DNA of 64,000 nucleotides, from positions 417,001 to 481,000 of the forward strand of contig CALZFC010000268.1 of the NCBI GenBank assembly GCA_945643635.1, in the 5' to 3' direction. This document shows, piece after piece, positions 45,360 to 60,639 of the stretch; position 1 is the stretch's first letter, and each line of letters starts with the position of its first letter. The notes beneath the pieces were generated by a model, which ran no database searches, was not told where the DNA came from, and saw nothing but the letters and a program-made list of their open reading frames with translations. This stretch comes from Allodiplogaster sudhausi. Lineage: Eukaryota; Nematoda; Chromadorea; Rhabditida; Diplogasteridae. Made by a program: the position numbers and the translations under genes.

Positions 45360-48300
45360 ATGCGTTGTCCTGTCGTTGGTTGCGGCTTTCACTGCTCAAC
45401 TCTCAAGGATGAGCTGCTGCACTATTCAGAATATCATTTGAGAGTGCCAGCACTCCATTTTCGGTGTTATGAGTGCTCATCTGTAAGTGAATTCGGCCGC
45501 CACAGCACCTTTCTGCGCCATCACCGCCTGTTTCATCCAGAAGGTATTAGATAAACATGACAACCTAATCTGTTTCACAGTATAGTATTCCTCATATCTA
45601 TTCAGAGGACTGTGGCGACTTCGATGTAGCAAGGCCAGAGTTTGATGAGGAGGCGATGGACACAGATGTCGCTGTCGATGATGAGCTGCGGCCTAATGTG
45701 GGCATTCCAGAGGATGAGGAGTACGAGGAAGAAGAACCCGTCGTGGATGAGGAAGAAGAAGAGTTGGATGCGCTGAATGACGACCTGGGCTCCTTCCTCA
45801 TATCCGAAGTCCTATCGCTTGCAGCCTCTCCGTCTCAACGGGAGAGCGACGTCGACCAAGTTGTTGACCTTCTGTCGGCGGCCATGGCAAGATGTAGAAA
45901 GTTGGGCGATGACGAGTACGAAGATTTGAAGAGGAAGCTCAGCTCTATCCGAACCCCTTACCGACGGAAGATTGCAATGAAATCCGAGCAAAATTACGTC
46001 CTCAATACAGAAAGAAGAATGGGGAGCTACACGGAAGCAGTTCGAAGGGATGACGGAACACAAGGCAGAGTGGATAAGGAATGCTTATTCTACACCACCA
46101 ATCTTCGTGATGCGCTAGTGTCGGCACTGGATTCGATGCAGATTCAACGCGTTCTTCAACTCTCCCCTTCTCAGGACCCCAACATGTCCATGTCACCATT
46201 GGATGGCAGCCGCTTTAAGTCTGTGGCCGCATGCTTCCCCGATCGACTGTTGTTGCCACTCATTCTCTACATTGATGATGTCGCGCCCGGATGCAATCTG
46301 CGACAGGCCTCTTCAGTACACTCGCTTGCATGTGCTTACATCACGTTCGCAGGACTGCCTTTTACTTGCTCCTCTTCCCAGGCCTACAAGTTGGTTTCCT
46401 TATTCATCTTTAAAAATTATCTTAGGCAAATTCAAGTGTTTAACTTATACAAATTTTCTTTAGATATCACTTCGCGACTGCGTATGCGCGCGATAATAAG
46501 GCCTACAACTTTAAGCCTATACTGCTTCAGTTTAAGGCATGTGTGTAAATCGCTAATATAAGAAACACTTAATGATTGTCAGTTCATTCCAGTCTGAGCT
46601 GAACGAATTGTGGGAGAACGGCATTGTGGTGACTTGGCGAGGAAAAGAATTGAAGATGTACCCGTTTCTATTGACATTGGCCGGAGACAATCTTGCCCTT
46701 AACGAGTCAAGACAGCTTCAGGTGCGCTAATTATAACAGTTAACACAAATTTCAACCTATGTCGCATATTGTAAGGCGTCGTTCTCTTGTGGTAGACCTT
46801 GTCGGCTGTGTCTTACGAAAGCGAGTGACTTTTCCACAGTGCACAACAAGCATGATTGCCTCATGCGCGACCAACAATGGTTTGATTGGATAGTTATAAA
46901 CATTCGATTTAATCCACGCATTCATTATTGTAGGTATGATTCTTCTGTGCCTGGTAGAGACGGGGTTGTCGGCGTTTCTCCGTTGAATGAAATTGCGGGC
47001 TACAACACAACGGAGGACTACTACGTTGATCTCGCTCACGATGTGCATATCACTTCTTAGTTTATCACAAATTTAAAAGAGCAGTATAGTCCATGATGCT
47101 TAATTATATATGCAATTTTAGGTTTTCGAAGGAGAAGCTCGCCGGCTAATCGGAATCTTTGTACTGGCGCTCATCCGGGGTGGAATCAGCCTCGAGAACA
47201 TCAACACTCGGATTGCTGCCTTCGGTCTTGGCCCAAACGACGGTCCCAATCGCCCGGGATCGATTCCAGCAAGCGTATCTAAGGGGGACGGCGCCACGTC
47301 TCAGAAGGCATCCCAAACTCGGCTGTTGCTGCGCATTCTACCATTCCTGTTCCCCATCTCCTCCGTTTCGGAAGCGCCAATCCGCCGTCTTTTCAAAGTC
47401 TTCCATCATTTTTTGATGCTTGTTCTTTCCCCGGTCCTGACGCGAGATGACATCGTCAAGATGGAAGAGCTCGCTTCAGAGTATGTGCAGCTAGCTGCTG
47501 AAGTGGTCCCTTTGGATCAGGCTCATGCAGACAGAGCTGGAGCCAAGATCTCGCGCCCCACGTTCAAGACTCATGTTTTTCTTCACTACGCTTCTGCTGC
47601 ACGAAGGCTCGGACCCCCTGCACTGCTCCACACGTTGCCATTTGAGCAACTCCATGCAGAAGTGAAGAGAAGGAGCTACATCACGCGGAATTTTCGGAAT
47701 CTCCCTTTAACTGTCAGCAATCACATTCAACGGACGCTCTGGCGGAAGCGGCGCGAGATGAGCGATGATATATTGGTGAAGAGTTGTCACCTTTTGCATC
47801 CTGCATCTTTCTCACCTTCGCTCTCTGCTTTGCTCCCAAATCGGACTCAGCCAATCAGCACTACGCCCTCGTTGGATCGGCACGGGACAAGTTACCGCGA
47901 AGGAGACATCGTATCTCTTCGTGCATCACGAGTCGATATTGTCTTTGGACAAGTGCTGCATATCGTCTGCTTGGATTCGGAGTGGAAGCTGATTGTGCGC
48001 ATTTCACTCTCTCCTGCTTTTGATGAAGACACGCTTACTTACCGGTTTCAACTCTCCGAAAAGGCAGCAATCGCAAGCTTCTCGGATCTGGCAGACTTTC
48101 TTCCGTTCGACCGATACACGGATGGCCCTGACAACGTTGTCTTCCCACGACGACTTCTTCGCCATCAATGGCAAGTAGCGTTATTCTCCAAAAAAAAATT
48201 AAATTAGATAAGTCTCATTCTAAAACAAAACTCTTATACTAGCAGAACCAGGAAAATGCAAGCGAGTTATTTTAAATGTGAAAAATTTGTATTTAAATAA

Positions 48301-51161
48301 TTTAACATGATAATTTATTATTTTAAAGAAATTTTGACAGTGCTTGCAGATCATGCTATCCGTCGTGCTGCAAGTGGACGGACAGCACACTGAGTTTTGC
48401 CGCCAACGAACCGAGGAGTACAGAAGTGTAGACGAGATCACCAAGTTTGCTGCTACTGCTGCCAACAGAAGTCTAGAGGACGTTAATGTTGTCATCGAGA
48501 CCGCCGTTGGAAAGCTCCAAGCTCAGGGAATGATTGTGCCGGCGGCCAATTATGTTGCAGTCGTTACCATTAATTCCGTAGAAGAGGTATATATTTATTG
48601 TATTTGCATTCTTTCTTTTTATCTGCTTCGAATGTCAAAATCATGATTATAAGACGGGAGCTATTATTTAAGCTAATTTTTTGTTCACGAAAATGTATAT
48701 TTATATTCCAGAGTGGCGAGCACACGCAAGGAGAGTCGGCAAGAATAGGAGCAGCTTCCAGTGAGGACTGCCATGGAAGGCAACGTCATGGGAGCAGCCG
48801 CATCGGAGAGACGAGTGTCGAGTCAACTGCGCTCCTTCATGAGAATCTAGGTAGAGTTATGACCAGTAGTAAAGTAGTAACTGGAAAAGTATACTGATAA
48901 AACGCATAGACGGAGTAACTGGAACTTATTTAATTTAGCCGATGACGAACACTTCAGAGGTGATCCCACTGCTTCTTGGCTCACAACAGCCACAACAGTT
49001 GGCAGAGGTTTTTATTTGTTTTCCCAACAAGTCCAAAAGAAACCCTAGAACCTTATACTCTAAGTCCTTTATCCAATTTTTGCATGTGCCGGACAAAAAT
49101 CGGAGGACTGGACAGCGGAGGCATCAAGTATGCGGTGTCTAGAGGGGTCACTGGAACAAGAAGTTCAAGATGGTTGGCTACATTTTGATTGGTTTTTGAA
49201 AGCGCATTTCTCCTTCATTAAAACAATAATTTCAGTTGACGTTTCTCGGCAGCAGTTCAGCTCGTGCACCGCTCGAAACCCTGCTCGTCTCTTGGACAGT
49301 AAGATGATTCCCTGAATATTTTATACATTAATAAGTTTTGACTGGACACATGTGAAATCCATTCTAGGAGCGAGGTCGTACACTCTGAACTACCGTCTAC
49401 GCTCAACTCAGCTTGAAGACCTCCTGAAAGACAAAAGAGGAGTGGCAATACTCGAGAGGCTCAAAGGTGACGCCAACTACCGCCTGCAGCATTTCGACAC
49501 CGACAGGAACTTTGTGAAGAGAAGAATCGCCAATTTCGTCCTGCAAAACTGCACAAGGTTCCCTCTCGTATTATGATTTTATACCCTTTTAGATTTCTAA
49601 AGACGTTTCTAAATAGCTTTGTAAACATTTAATTTATAAAACAAGGACTTTCAATGTCTTCTGTTGCAGACAGTTTCATCCCGAAGCAGTCGAAGTTCGT
49701 CGCTTTACGCTTCACCTTCTCGAGAAGTATCCATCTGTTGATATTGTCAGTTAAAGATGGAAGGAGAGAGAGATTGTGTTGTAAAAAGATAGAAGTGAGC
49801 GATCCAAATTCAATTTTTTTAACTCTACAGCGAACATTTGTCGGTGACGGTTCTTCTGCCGTTGAGTTGCACATTCGACAAGTTCAGCAACGAATGAAGA
49901 AGGATGGCCGCTTTACTCCAAGGAGCTACAACAGACCAACTGCATATGCGGATGACGTGGTCCCCGAGACAGCAATGCAATTACAGGTAGAACTAATTCA
50001 AACATACCTTAATTGCCAATTCGATTAAGAGCATTAATCTATGCAGCTGATGCAAATTAATGTTGCAGGATGTGAACACAATGGTTTACAAATGTGCAGC
50101 TCACCGCCAGCTTTTGAATGCCACAAGGTTTTTTTCAAAAAGAATAAAAGAATTTATGATATGAACTCTATTCTCAGAAATGCTCGCGTATCCTTCTGCC
50201 GGACCCATTCTCCACGCGAGTGCTTCTCCAGATATTCGATACTCAGCAAGGGAGATCTGGTTAGATTTTTGGAAATAAATTTGCAATAATACTTCTTTAT
50301 CATGTAAGGCAGTAGCTTCAAGTCGAGGTTTTTCATTAATAGATCGTCGACGACTTTGTCGAAACTCAAGCTAAGACGGCCTCAACCTTTGGCGAAAGGT
50401 GGCGAAGCTTCATTCTTCCGTCGATTATGGCATTCGCCGATCGCGAGCTGAGTGAGCAGGAAAAGAAGGCAGCAGAGGATGCGAACACTTTGAGTGAGAC
50501 AATAGGCGACCCTTGTCATTATTCTTTTTATATTTTTATATTTTATTCACTTATTCACTTTAAGCATCCGAAAGAATTACGTGTTGAAATACCGTATTCA
50601 TCTTTTAAATGATTATTTTTAATAGGCCTTACAGTAATCTGAGCGCTAATATTTAACACATCACCTTAACTTTTCGCATTATTGATATATTATGTTATAT
50701 CTCAGAGAGTGACTCCTTGCTCGGTCTTCTCTGCTTGCTCCAACTCTTCTCGAAGACGAAACACCGTCAACTGAGCCGCTCCGCCCTCCTCTTCGTCCAG
50801 TTCGAGGTTTACATAGTTTTTATGCAGCTAAAGATTCTTTATACGCACTAGCGATTGCGCACTTATCACCTGCAGTATCGGATAGTTCGGCTTTTTTTTG
50901 TTCAAAATTAGTTTACTACTTATGGCATACCGTTCTTCCAGGAAGAACACACCGTCAGCGGAGTTGTCTCGCGTCTTGCCGCTTCTGGAGTTACACACCC
51001 GGTTCTGGTGGCCTATGGGGATTCATCGCGAGACTACGTAGTCATTCTGGAGCAGTTGGATATTACGGTTCGATATTTTCTTTATGTTCGTTTAAGTGAA
51101 AAGAGAGAGGAACAAAATGTGTTGAAAGACAAGGAGAGAGAGAGAAGAGATAGAGAGAGAG

Positions 51162-51196
<35 letters not shown>

Positions 51197-51455
51197 CGTT
51201 AAAATGAGTCGGAGATTCCGTTATTTTATCTCCACGCTTGCTACATATCGATTGTGATTGCATACTTTACAGGTACGCGGAGGATTTGAGCAAGGATTGC
51301 TGACACTCGTGGCTGCTTACTGGCAGTTCGACCTCAAGTTCCCTGCGCCGATCTCTCCTGCACTTGGTCTACTCTCTCACCTAATGGGCGTCTCGGAGAA
51401 GAACAAGCTATCCAACGACGCGGCACGAATCTACCGCGAACTCAGCTTAGAATAG
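45360..51455 (+). CDS. C2H2-led tnp2-like transposase of the 10.6-kb element
   Basis: About 21 exons. Two C2H2 fingers lie in exon 1 (45360-45543; CPVVGC...H...H and CYEC...H...H). An acidic linker follows in exon 2 (from 45605). The central part carries LPLILYIDDVAPGCNL, ELNELWENGIVVTW with LLTLAGDNLALNES, SCGRPCRLC, and NTTEDYYVDLAHD joined to VFEGEARRLIGIF. Exon 47123-48172 holds KTHVFLHYASAARRLGP and LPFEQLHAEVKRRSY. C-terminal exons include KRRIANFVLQNC, RQVQQRMKKDGR and a final exon 51272-51455. This order matches a family of large C2H2-headed proteins common in fish, cnidarians and arthropods that resembles tnp2 transposases (IDD...LGSxxGIHKL, DNLA, HD-EGV motifs). It should bind and cut the element ends. 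No internal stop seen. One GC donor is likely at about 46537, and exons around 49.1 and 50.2 kb are uncertain. Confidence 0.8.
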
Positions 51456-53449
<1,994 letters not shown>

Positions 53450-53895
53450 TGCCGCGGGCAAACGTAACATTTTTGTTAAACCCTGCATGTTACGTCGCGC
53501 GTAACATTTCGGGTTGCGCATTAAATGTAACGTCCAGAGCTACATGAGATGTTCCCATGCATTTCAATAACATTATTGTTATGTTCCAATGTTACGCTCC
53601 ACGTAACATCCTTCTCTGTGTGTAATTAGCCAGATTACTAACTACTCTCGTATCCGATTGCTAATTAGCACCTATCGCGTCCCTTGCGATACCATCGAAA
53701 AAAGGAGTTGTGCTCCCTTCTTTATTCATCTTCTTCTTATTATTATTCTTCTTCTTACCACTTCTTTCTTCTTTCAACGAAACCTCTTATTAATGACGCG
53801 AATTGCACTAAGAATAACAACAGGTTTAACTTCTCTAAGTATGTTACTAAAAATTATTGTTTTTGTGTTGTAAACATATCCTCATGGTCAGATCG

Positions 53896-55271
53896 ATGTC
53901 GACCATACGCGCGATTCACCAGATCAGTGTGTGCTCGGAAGATGTGAGTCTCCTCGCCGCATCCGGCGCGGCCATTCTCTGGGCTTCTTCCAGCCCCATT
54001 CTCAAGACAAATTCGGCGTTCTCGCCTAAGGCGCTTCACCTCCTTGATCAGCCTCCGGCAACTCCTTTCGGGAATACGATGCTACGGTCCACGGCCGGAT
54101 GCTTCGTCACGCCGATCACGGTGATGACGTCACCAACGAGACCGAAGTTCGTACGAGGATCGCCAAACTGCCACGCGTCATGTGTCTTGCCGCACTCGGG
54201 CCTACTTGATTGGACACCCCGGGCGGCCACCTTCGCCTCGCCCACCGACATATTCTTAGCCATTTCCACAGGTCACATGGGATATCGCGATACAATCAAT
54301 ATCATTCGCTTCACCGCGACTTCTGCACTCTTTGACACGGACGTCAGCTATTACATCTGTCACAGTTACCAACACAGAAACGAGCGACTGTCCCTGCTGT
54401 CGCTCGCCACTCAACTCTACATGGGGCCGACCTCTGATGGGGAAGACGTCTGCTTACTCACGTACGAACGGTGGAATCTAGGACAAGGAACAACGCGTGC
54501 CCGCCGTTTACGCGTATCACTAAATGACGGAAGAGTTATTTCCAGTGAATGGCTCATCGATCGAGCTGCTCGAGAGGATGACGCATTTCAAACTGCTCGA
54601 GAGGTTGCCGAATTGCTTGGGCAAAGCTCCTTCACGTACGGGAGATACATCTTTCGCAAGGATTACAGGGGCACATATCAGCAGCGTCAGATTGACACTA
54701 TCTTTAACGCCTGTGACTTGGAAGGGCAATTGCTCGAGCCCATCAAGATGTACGTTTCGAAAAGTGCTTTGAGCTACAAGGCGCTAAAAAGCCTTCATGA
54801 GCGTTTCTTCATTCTACCCGGTGCAACAGCGGATTGGGAGATGAACAGCGGTGCAAAAGGCATTGAGTTCATGATGACACGGCAACTCGTGATGCCGAAT
54901 GGCAGCATCGGTTTCACCGTCCGCCAGTCAAGCAAGAAGGGCTACATTCCGAATGACGTGTTCTCCTCCACTTGTGGACGACGTATCCTCATGTTTTTCG
55001 GCAACACACTTTACATGGTGAGACGTTGTTTTTTTGTTGCATTTGTCGCTTTCTGCGGAGTAAAAAGTTGCAACTATTCAGTTCATGCATCATTTTCTAA
55101 CTTTATTTTCTCACTAAAGAGAGAAACGATTCGTAATTTGTTGTGATTGAACTCTACAATAGACAGTCAATTACAAAGCAAAAGCACTTTTCCCAGGACT
55201 ACATCGGGAGCGGAATGCCGACCCTGGAAGAAACGGCTAGGTCAGCATACGTCGGGCTACTCTGGCCATGA
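53896..55271 (+). CDS. Unrecognised two-exon gene, open palindrome copy
   Basis: Exon 1 is 53896-55017 (374 codons, MSTIRAIHQISVCSEDVSLL start, donor ATG|GTGAGA). Exon 2 is 55197-55271 (DYIGSG ... LEETARSAYVGLLWP, TGA). The ATG was chosen because it matches the start of the inverted copy and sits just after a TCAG acceptor-like site, so a 5' UTR exon probably exists. Composition is that of a soluble globular protein; Cys are scattered and I see neither a membrane helix nor a signal peptide. Visible blocks are LFDTDVSYYICHSYQHRNER, LTYERWNLGQG and RQLVMPNGSIGF. No family comes to mind. A domesticated or endogenous viral or transposon gene is possible but unsupported. Confidence 0.72.
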
Positions 55272-56285
55272 GAGTGGAGCGAGATTCCAATAAGATTTCA
55301 ATTCCGACTGATAAGTATCGTCTTTCTTTGGACTGCTCATTTATCGCTCATTTATTATTATTTAATTTTTTTGTTAAATTTTTGTTCGCTAATTCAACTT
55401 CGATGCGCTATGAAGAGAGGCTAAATATAAGAATTTGGCGCAGTTTAAACCCTAGCTCCATTGTCAGATAAGTTGTTAACAACAGAATCCATTGAGACTA
55501 ATACTATATGATCCGATCCATAGTCCTTGCATGATGACATCTACATATGCCAACGAAGATTGGATACATACATATTCCTTCCTTGAAAATGCACATTTAT
55601 GCAAGTCCTTAGAATGTCAATTCTACTAGACGTGAGAATGTTTCGGACCAAACTAGTGTGCTAATTAATTGTGATTGCAAGAAGTATCTGAGAGTTCTCG
55701 CTTTTTCGCACGCCTAAGCCTAATTGTAAGCAAGAGACGAGCGGAGTGGAGAGCCATGAAAGCGACAACAACGCTTCAGCAAGTCGTTCGATGGAAGTGA
55801 ACAGTGATGTCGCCTTATGATGACGTCAGCGAATTGTGCATGACGACAAACATGTTGAAGTTTTTCCAGGCATGTATAAGAAATACAAGCTGTTTGCTGG
55901 ATGCACATCTAAGATCTCAAGTTTTCCTGCATGCTGCCAGGCTCCGCCCACTTCTCCGTAGCCATGAATCAACGCATGCTGATGACTGCCTTTAGTTAGG
56001 GCTGAATGGCCCTGTTGTGGGCAACTTGTCTGACAATGAGAAAAGTATTTAAACTACACCAAATTCTTATGTTCAACCTTTATCTATGGTGCACTGAAGT
56101 GGAATTAGCGAAATATTGAACAATAAAAATCAGATAATAATGAATGGAAAATGGAGAGAATGTCACAACGGCAAATCAAAGTTGAGGCGGAATCAATGGT
56201 AAGAGGGCGATAATGAGCTGACAAAGGAAAGACGTTACTTATCGGTAAGTGGACAGCTGAATTGAAATCTTGTTGGTAGGGGAAA
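55272..56285. other. Palindrome centre
   Basis: Non-duplicated spacer between the two convergent gene copies. No exon or repeat recognised. Confidence 0.5.
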
Positions 56286-56289
56286 GTGA

Positions 56290-57648
56290 CCTGCCTCCAT
56301 GGTCTGAGTAGCCCGAAGCATGCTGCCTTAGCCGCTTCTTCCAGAATTCCGCTCCCGATGTAGCCCTTCAAAAGAATGCAATTTTTGCTTTGTTGCAGAC
56401 TGCCTATTATAAAGTTCTACTGCAATAAATTTCGAATCGTCAGCCCTTTTTAATGAGGAAGTAAAGTTAAAAATGAAGCATGAACTGAAGAATACGTGAA
56501 ATTTTTAACGCCGCCGCCGAAATCGACCAATGCAACACAAAATAGCGTCTGACCATGTAAAGTGTGTTGCCGAAAAACATGAGGACACGTCGTCCACAAT
56601 TGGAGGAGACCACATCATTAGGAATGTAACCCTTCTTGATTGACTAGTGGACAGTGCCACCGATGCTGCCATTGGGCATCACTAGTTGCCGTGTAGTCAT
56701 GTAGTCAATGACCTCTGAACAGCTGTTCGTGCCAGAATCGGCCGTAGCACCGAGTAGAGTGCAGTTACTCCCATGGAAACGCTTGAAAGTGCTTGTATAA
56801 ATGGACATCTTGATCGGCTCCAACATTCGCACTTCATAGGGATAGGAACCTAAGTATATCGTACGCGCCTGCCACCTACCATCTCCTTCTTTGCGAAAGA
56901 TGTGGATCCCGTATGTGTACACACGTTGCTTAAGCAATTCAGCAACGTCTCTAGCAGTTTGAAACGCGTCATCCCTGCTGGCAGACCGATCGATGACGCA
57001 TTCACTAGAAGTGACGCTTGCTTCATTTAGGGATACGCGTAAACGTCGTGCACGCTTTCTTCCTTGTCCTAGATTCCACCGTTCGTACGTGAGCAAGCAG
57101 AAGTGCTCCCCATCAGAGTTCGGCCCCGAGGCGACGAGCGACAACTGCAACAGTCGCTCGTTTTTCTGTTGATAACTGTGACAGATGTAATAGTTGACGT
57201 CCGTATCAAAGAGAGAAGATGTCGCGGTGAAGAGAATGATATTGATTGTATCGCGATATTCCATAATATAGTTGGAAATGGCTAAGAAGATATCGGTGGG
57301 CGAGGCGAAGGTGGCCGCACGGGGTGTGAAATCAAGTATGCCCGAGTGCGGCAAGACACATGACGAGAGGCACATTGGCGATCCTCGTACTAACTTAGGT
57401 TTCGTTGGTGACGTCATCGCTAAGATCGGGGTCACGAAGCATCTCGCGGTGGGCCGTAGCATCGTATTCCCGAAAGGAGTAGCCGGAGGCTGATCAAGGA
57501 GGCGAAGCGCCTTTGTTGAGAACGCCGAATTAGTCTTGAGAATGGGGCTGGAGGAAGCCCAGAGAATAGCCGCGTCGGATACGGCGAGAAGACTCACATC
57601 ATCCGGCGAGCACACGCTGATCGGCTGAAGCGCGCGGATGGTCGACAT
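56290..57648 (-). pseudogene. Inverted paralogue of the unrecognised gene, premature stop
   Basis: Starts with ATG at 57648 (MSTIRALQPISVCSPDDVSLL) and stays open to TAG at 56644-56646. Paralogous sequence goes on in the same frame past that stop to the exon end at 56554 (KKGYIPND, FFGNTLYM), and the second exon lies from 56365 (GYIGSG ... LEEAAKAACFGLLRP). The stop replaces the first Gln of the VRQSSKKG stretch in the plus-strand copy. The second exon also lacks the other copy's stop. Probably inactive, or a truncated product of about 334 residues. Confidence 0.78.
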
Positions 57649-57966
57649 CGATCTGAGGAGATTTTTACACTTTACTGTTTTTTTAAGAACATAAACAACA
57701 ACAAAATTTCGAGCATTACGTACACATAATTAAGTTAAACTGATGGTGAAAATGCTCTCAAATGAAAGAATGGTGCCCTCATCTTTTTTCGATAGTGTCG
57801 CAAAGGACGCAAGAGGTGCTAATTAACTAGTGAATGCGACGCATAATAAGAGTGGATATTAATCTGACTAATTAGCATAGAATTCCCCTATAGAGTGCAA
57901 TGGAGAATAGTGTCCGGAAGTTAAGTAGCTAACTAATTACAGTATAACACCTCCGACTCACGTAAG

Positions 57967-58232
57967 TTGGAAATCTTATAATACAGCTGCTGCGTGAATC
58001 TAAATATACTACTATGTGACTCATGACGGGAGTGAGGGATAAAAGAGAACAAGTCACATAGCAATAGATACAACACAACAGCATACAACTCATAAGGCTT
58101 TGGAAATCTTATAATACAGTTGCTGCGTGAATCTAAATATACTACTATGTGACTCATGACGGGAGTGAGGGATAAAAGAGAACAAGTCACATAGCAATAG
58201 ATACAACACAACAGCATACAACTCATAAGGCT
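57967..58232. repeat. Two tandem 133-bp units
   Basis: Units at 57967-58099 and 58100-58232 begin TTGGAAATCTTATAATACAG and differ by very few bases. The mirrored Met/Leu-rich open frame on the minus strand comes from the duplication. Confidence 0.95.
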
Positions 58233-58703
58233 ATCTCAGAAATACGATACATCTAAAATGCATGCTACAAACTGATCATCATCGCCTCTTGGTGGCAATA
58301 TTACCGTTCAAGAAGATTGCAGAGATGAGCAACGATGTTGATGGACGATGACTTCTTTGCGTACGCTGATCGCTGAATGTCCGTCGGAAGACGAGATGTC
58401 TGTTGTGAATCACTAAGAAAGTGTGCAAGTAAACTTCCTCAATTTGGAAATATGCTCGAAATAAGCATATGTTTGCAAGTGACCTTTTTGAAACTAGAAC
58501 TGAAAAAAATTATTTCTGATTCGCAAGCAAACATAAGTATCATATTCACGCTTCAAACGAGCACTTTTTATTCAAATTGGCAGATCTAATTATTAAATTA
58601 TAACAATCAAATTATTTCTTCACTGCGCTTCGAATCCTATTTCACCCGATTGTCTGGTCGGCGTGTGGTTGGCTCTTCCCTCGCTCTCCTCTTCGCTCGA
58701 CTC

Positions 58704-59352
58704 ATGCCTCCTTTTCGGAGGCTCGCGGCTCTTCTGGTCAACCTCGCATCCGTCCTCATTCATCTCAACATCTCTGACGGGACTGTGCACGTGCGGATCT
58801 CTGTCCACAATTATTAGATCTTTATTTTATTCTATTTATTGCTTTATATTTACTCAATTTTTTTAAAAATATTTCTGGCAGATTACTACTTTACGTGTTA
58901 AGCAGATCAACTGCACGGACTGGCAGACTCAGGACGGCTTCTTCCAAGCAAACTGCTCTTCCGGCCCTGATTGTCGGCACCAAATCAATGCGAGCGGTGG
59001 CTTTTCGCAGGGTTGCCGAAAGAAGGAGGGATTGATCAAGAAATGTTACATATGTCAGAATTCTAATTGAACTATTATATCATAGTAAAACAACAAAAAA
59101 CAGCGCTTTCTCATTGGATTGCACGTTTCGCTGATTGTACTTCAAAAAAAAGAAGCGGCAAGAAATGCGGCCAACAAAACAGGCATAAATTAGAAGGAAT
59201 TTGTTAGAATTGTCAGTTTATTGATTGAGATGTAATATTGCCTTTTTTAGATTGGGATGATGGAAAATTCAAGAAAATGCGCTGTATTTGCAACGATTGC
59301 AAACTCTTCATTCGTGACATTAACGAGACCATGGAAAGACTTGAAAGACTAA
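58704..59352 (+). pseudogene. Gene B6: paralogue cut by the Polinton
   Basis: Conserved 5' flank to 58703. Signal-peptide exon 58704-58790 (MPPFRRLAALLVNLASVLIH). First Cys exon 58882-59053 (INCTDW, NCSSGPDCRHQ, GCRKKEG, CYI). Second Cys exon from 59251 (GKFKKMRCICNDCKLFIRDI). The second exon loses family similarity at about 59340-59352, where Polinton protease sequence begins on the opposite strand. Splice phases match B2. No stalk or membrane exon remains. Confidence 0.85.
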
Positions 59353-59649
59353 CATGCATGCAGAGAAGAAGCCATTCAGCAAGTAGTGCGGGGGTTTATT
59401 TGCTGTAGAATCATAGTATTCTACAGAATTAGTGACGCTTACATATACGGCAACCCAATGTTCACCGGCATTTCGAGAATCCCCTGTATTCCAAACAACA
59501 CACAAGGGTCTCCGATCTGGTAATACGAGTTTTGTGTCACATGGGTAACTTCCAAGGTAATAGGCACGTGTTGTTGAACATGCTTCCAAGAAATTGTTTA
59601 TTTCGACATTTGTTAGGGGGTATATGCTCATCATAATGTAAGGAAGCAA
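59353..59649 (-). pseudogene. Polinton adenain-like cysteine protease, truncated
   Basis: About 99 residues of an Ulp1/adenain-type protease. GEHWVAVYV carries the catalytic His, followed by an acidic-residue region (EYYDS), as in adenovirus-type maturation proteases. The C-terminal part with the catalytic Cys is missing because sequence switches to gene B6 near 59353; the remaining residues of the open frame are host sequence. Inactive. Confidence 0.85.
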
Positions 59650-59966
59650 ATTATGATCTCACGTTTATTTATCAAAACCTTTATTTGTCGAAAGCAAAAT
59701 TGCGACACTAACTTTTTGTGAAGTTGTTCCAACCTATCTTTAACAAAATTTCTCTTTGGCACATATGGAATTTTTCCTATAGATATATAGAAAAAATTGT
59801 TACTTTAAAGTCATTATTCTTTTAATGCCAGCTTCAAATACAGTTGCCAGTATTATCGGCTAGAATACTGTCGTTGCGTATCTTACTGCTGATACATTTG
59901 CTGTGAATCGTTTTATTGTATCTTTACTGATATACTTTAACATATTATTTTGTTATTGTGAGATAA

Positions 59967-60598
59967 ATGTATCTTGCCTGGCCAACATGCATGCTTGTAT
60001 GTGGACCTTCGGGATGTGGAAAAAGCACATTAATTCATAGAATTATTACTACAAGGGAACAAGTATTTGAAAACGTACATCCAGGACATGTTATATTCTG
60101 TTACAACGAATACCAAACAGGCTACGATGAGTTTGCCAATCTTGCACATGTTACAATGCATGAAGGTATCCCCGACATTGAAATGTTAAAGGAAAAGAAG
60201 AATGAAAAGTACTACTTGTTCTTGACGATCTAATGGTTAAGCTTGAACGCTGGCCTGATGCTGAAAAACTTTTTACTGTTGCGTCGCACCATTTTGACAT
60301 GTCTGTAATTTGCGTAGTTCATTCTTTATTTTATGGTAAAACCATTCGAACACTTCGCATAAACTCAAGCTATCTTTGTCTATTTAAGAATAATGCTGAT
60401 CAATTGATGATTCGTAATCTTGCAAGTCAGCTTTTTCCTACAAACCGACAATTCTTTATAGACACCTACACTGACGCAACTTCTGGTGCACACAGTTACC
60501 TGTTTGTAGACCTACATAAGACGACAGAAGTAACGTACCGCCTTCGAACTAGTATATTTCCTGACACGGAACGTGTTTATTGCTATACGCCAAAATGA
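59967..60598 (+). pseudogene. Polinton A32-like packaging ATPase, frameshifted
   Basis: The first frame (59967-60233) holds Walker A GPSGCGKST. The second (from about 60206 to 60598) holds the Walker B region (LDDL), HSLFYG and a conserved C-terminal part. A one-base frame change around 60205-60215 separates them. The intact family drives genome packaging into capsids and belongs to the FtsK/HerA-like ATPases. Codon use and flanks match the other Polinton genes. Confidence 0.9.
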
Positions 60599-60639
60599 AT
60601 ACTACAAAAGCAGTGTGGAATAAAGAAGTTTAAAAAAAG

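Larger units (their letters stand above)
53623..57890. repeat. Palindrome: two convergent arms around a ~1-kb centre
   Basis: The left arm (53623-about 55275) and right arm (about 56290-57890, inverted) are homologous through coding and non-coding sequence, for example TTAGCACCT, GCGTCC and ATCGAAAAAAG in the 5' flanks. Homology continues left of the transposon at about 42940-43000, so the 10.6-kb element inserted into an existing palindrome arm. Confidence 0.88.

Noticed and set aside
54048..54269. Minus-strand frame opposite the palindrome gene, conserved at 57272-57493
   Set aside because: Conserved in both arms only because it is antisense to the long coding exon; the long frame has better continuity and splice context.
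57933..58226. 97-codon minus-strand frame with internal duplication
   Set aside because: Generated by the 133-bp tandem duplication; composition is not protein-like.
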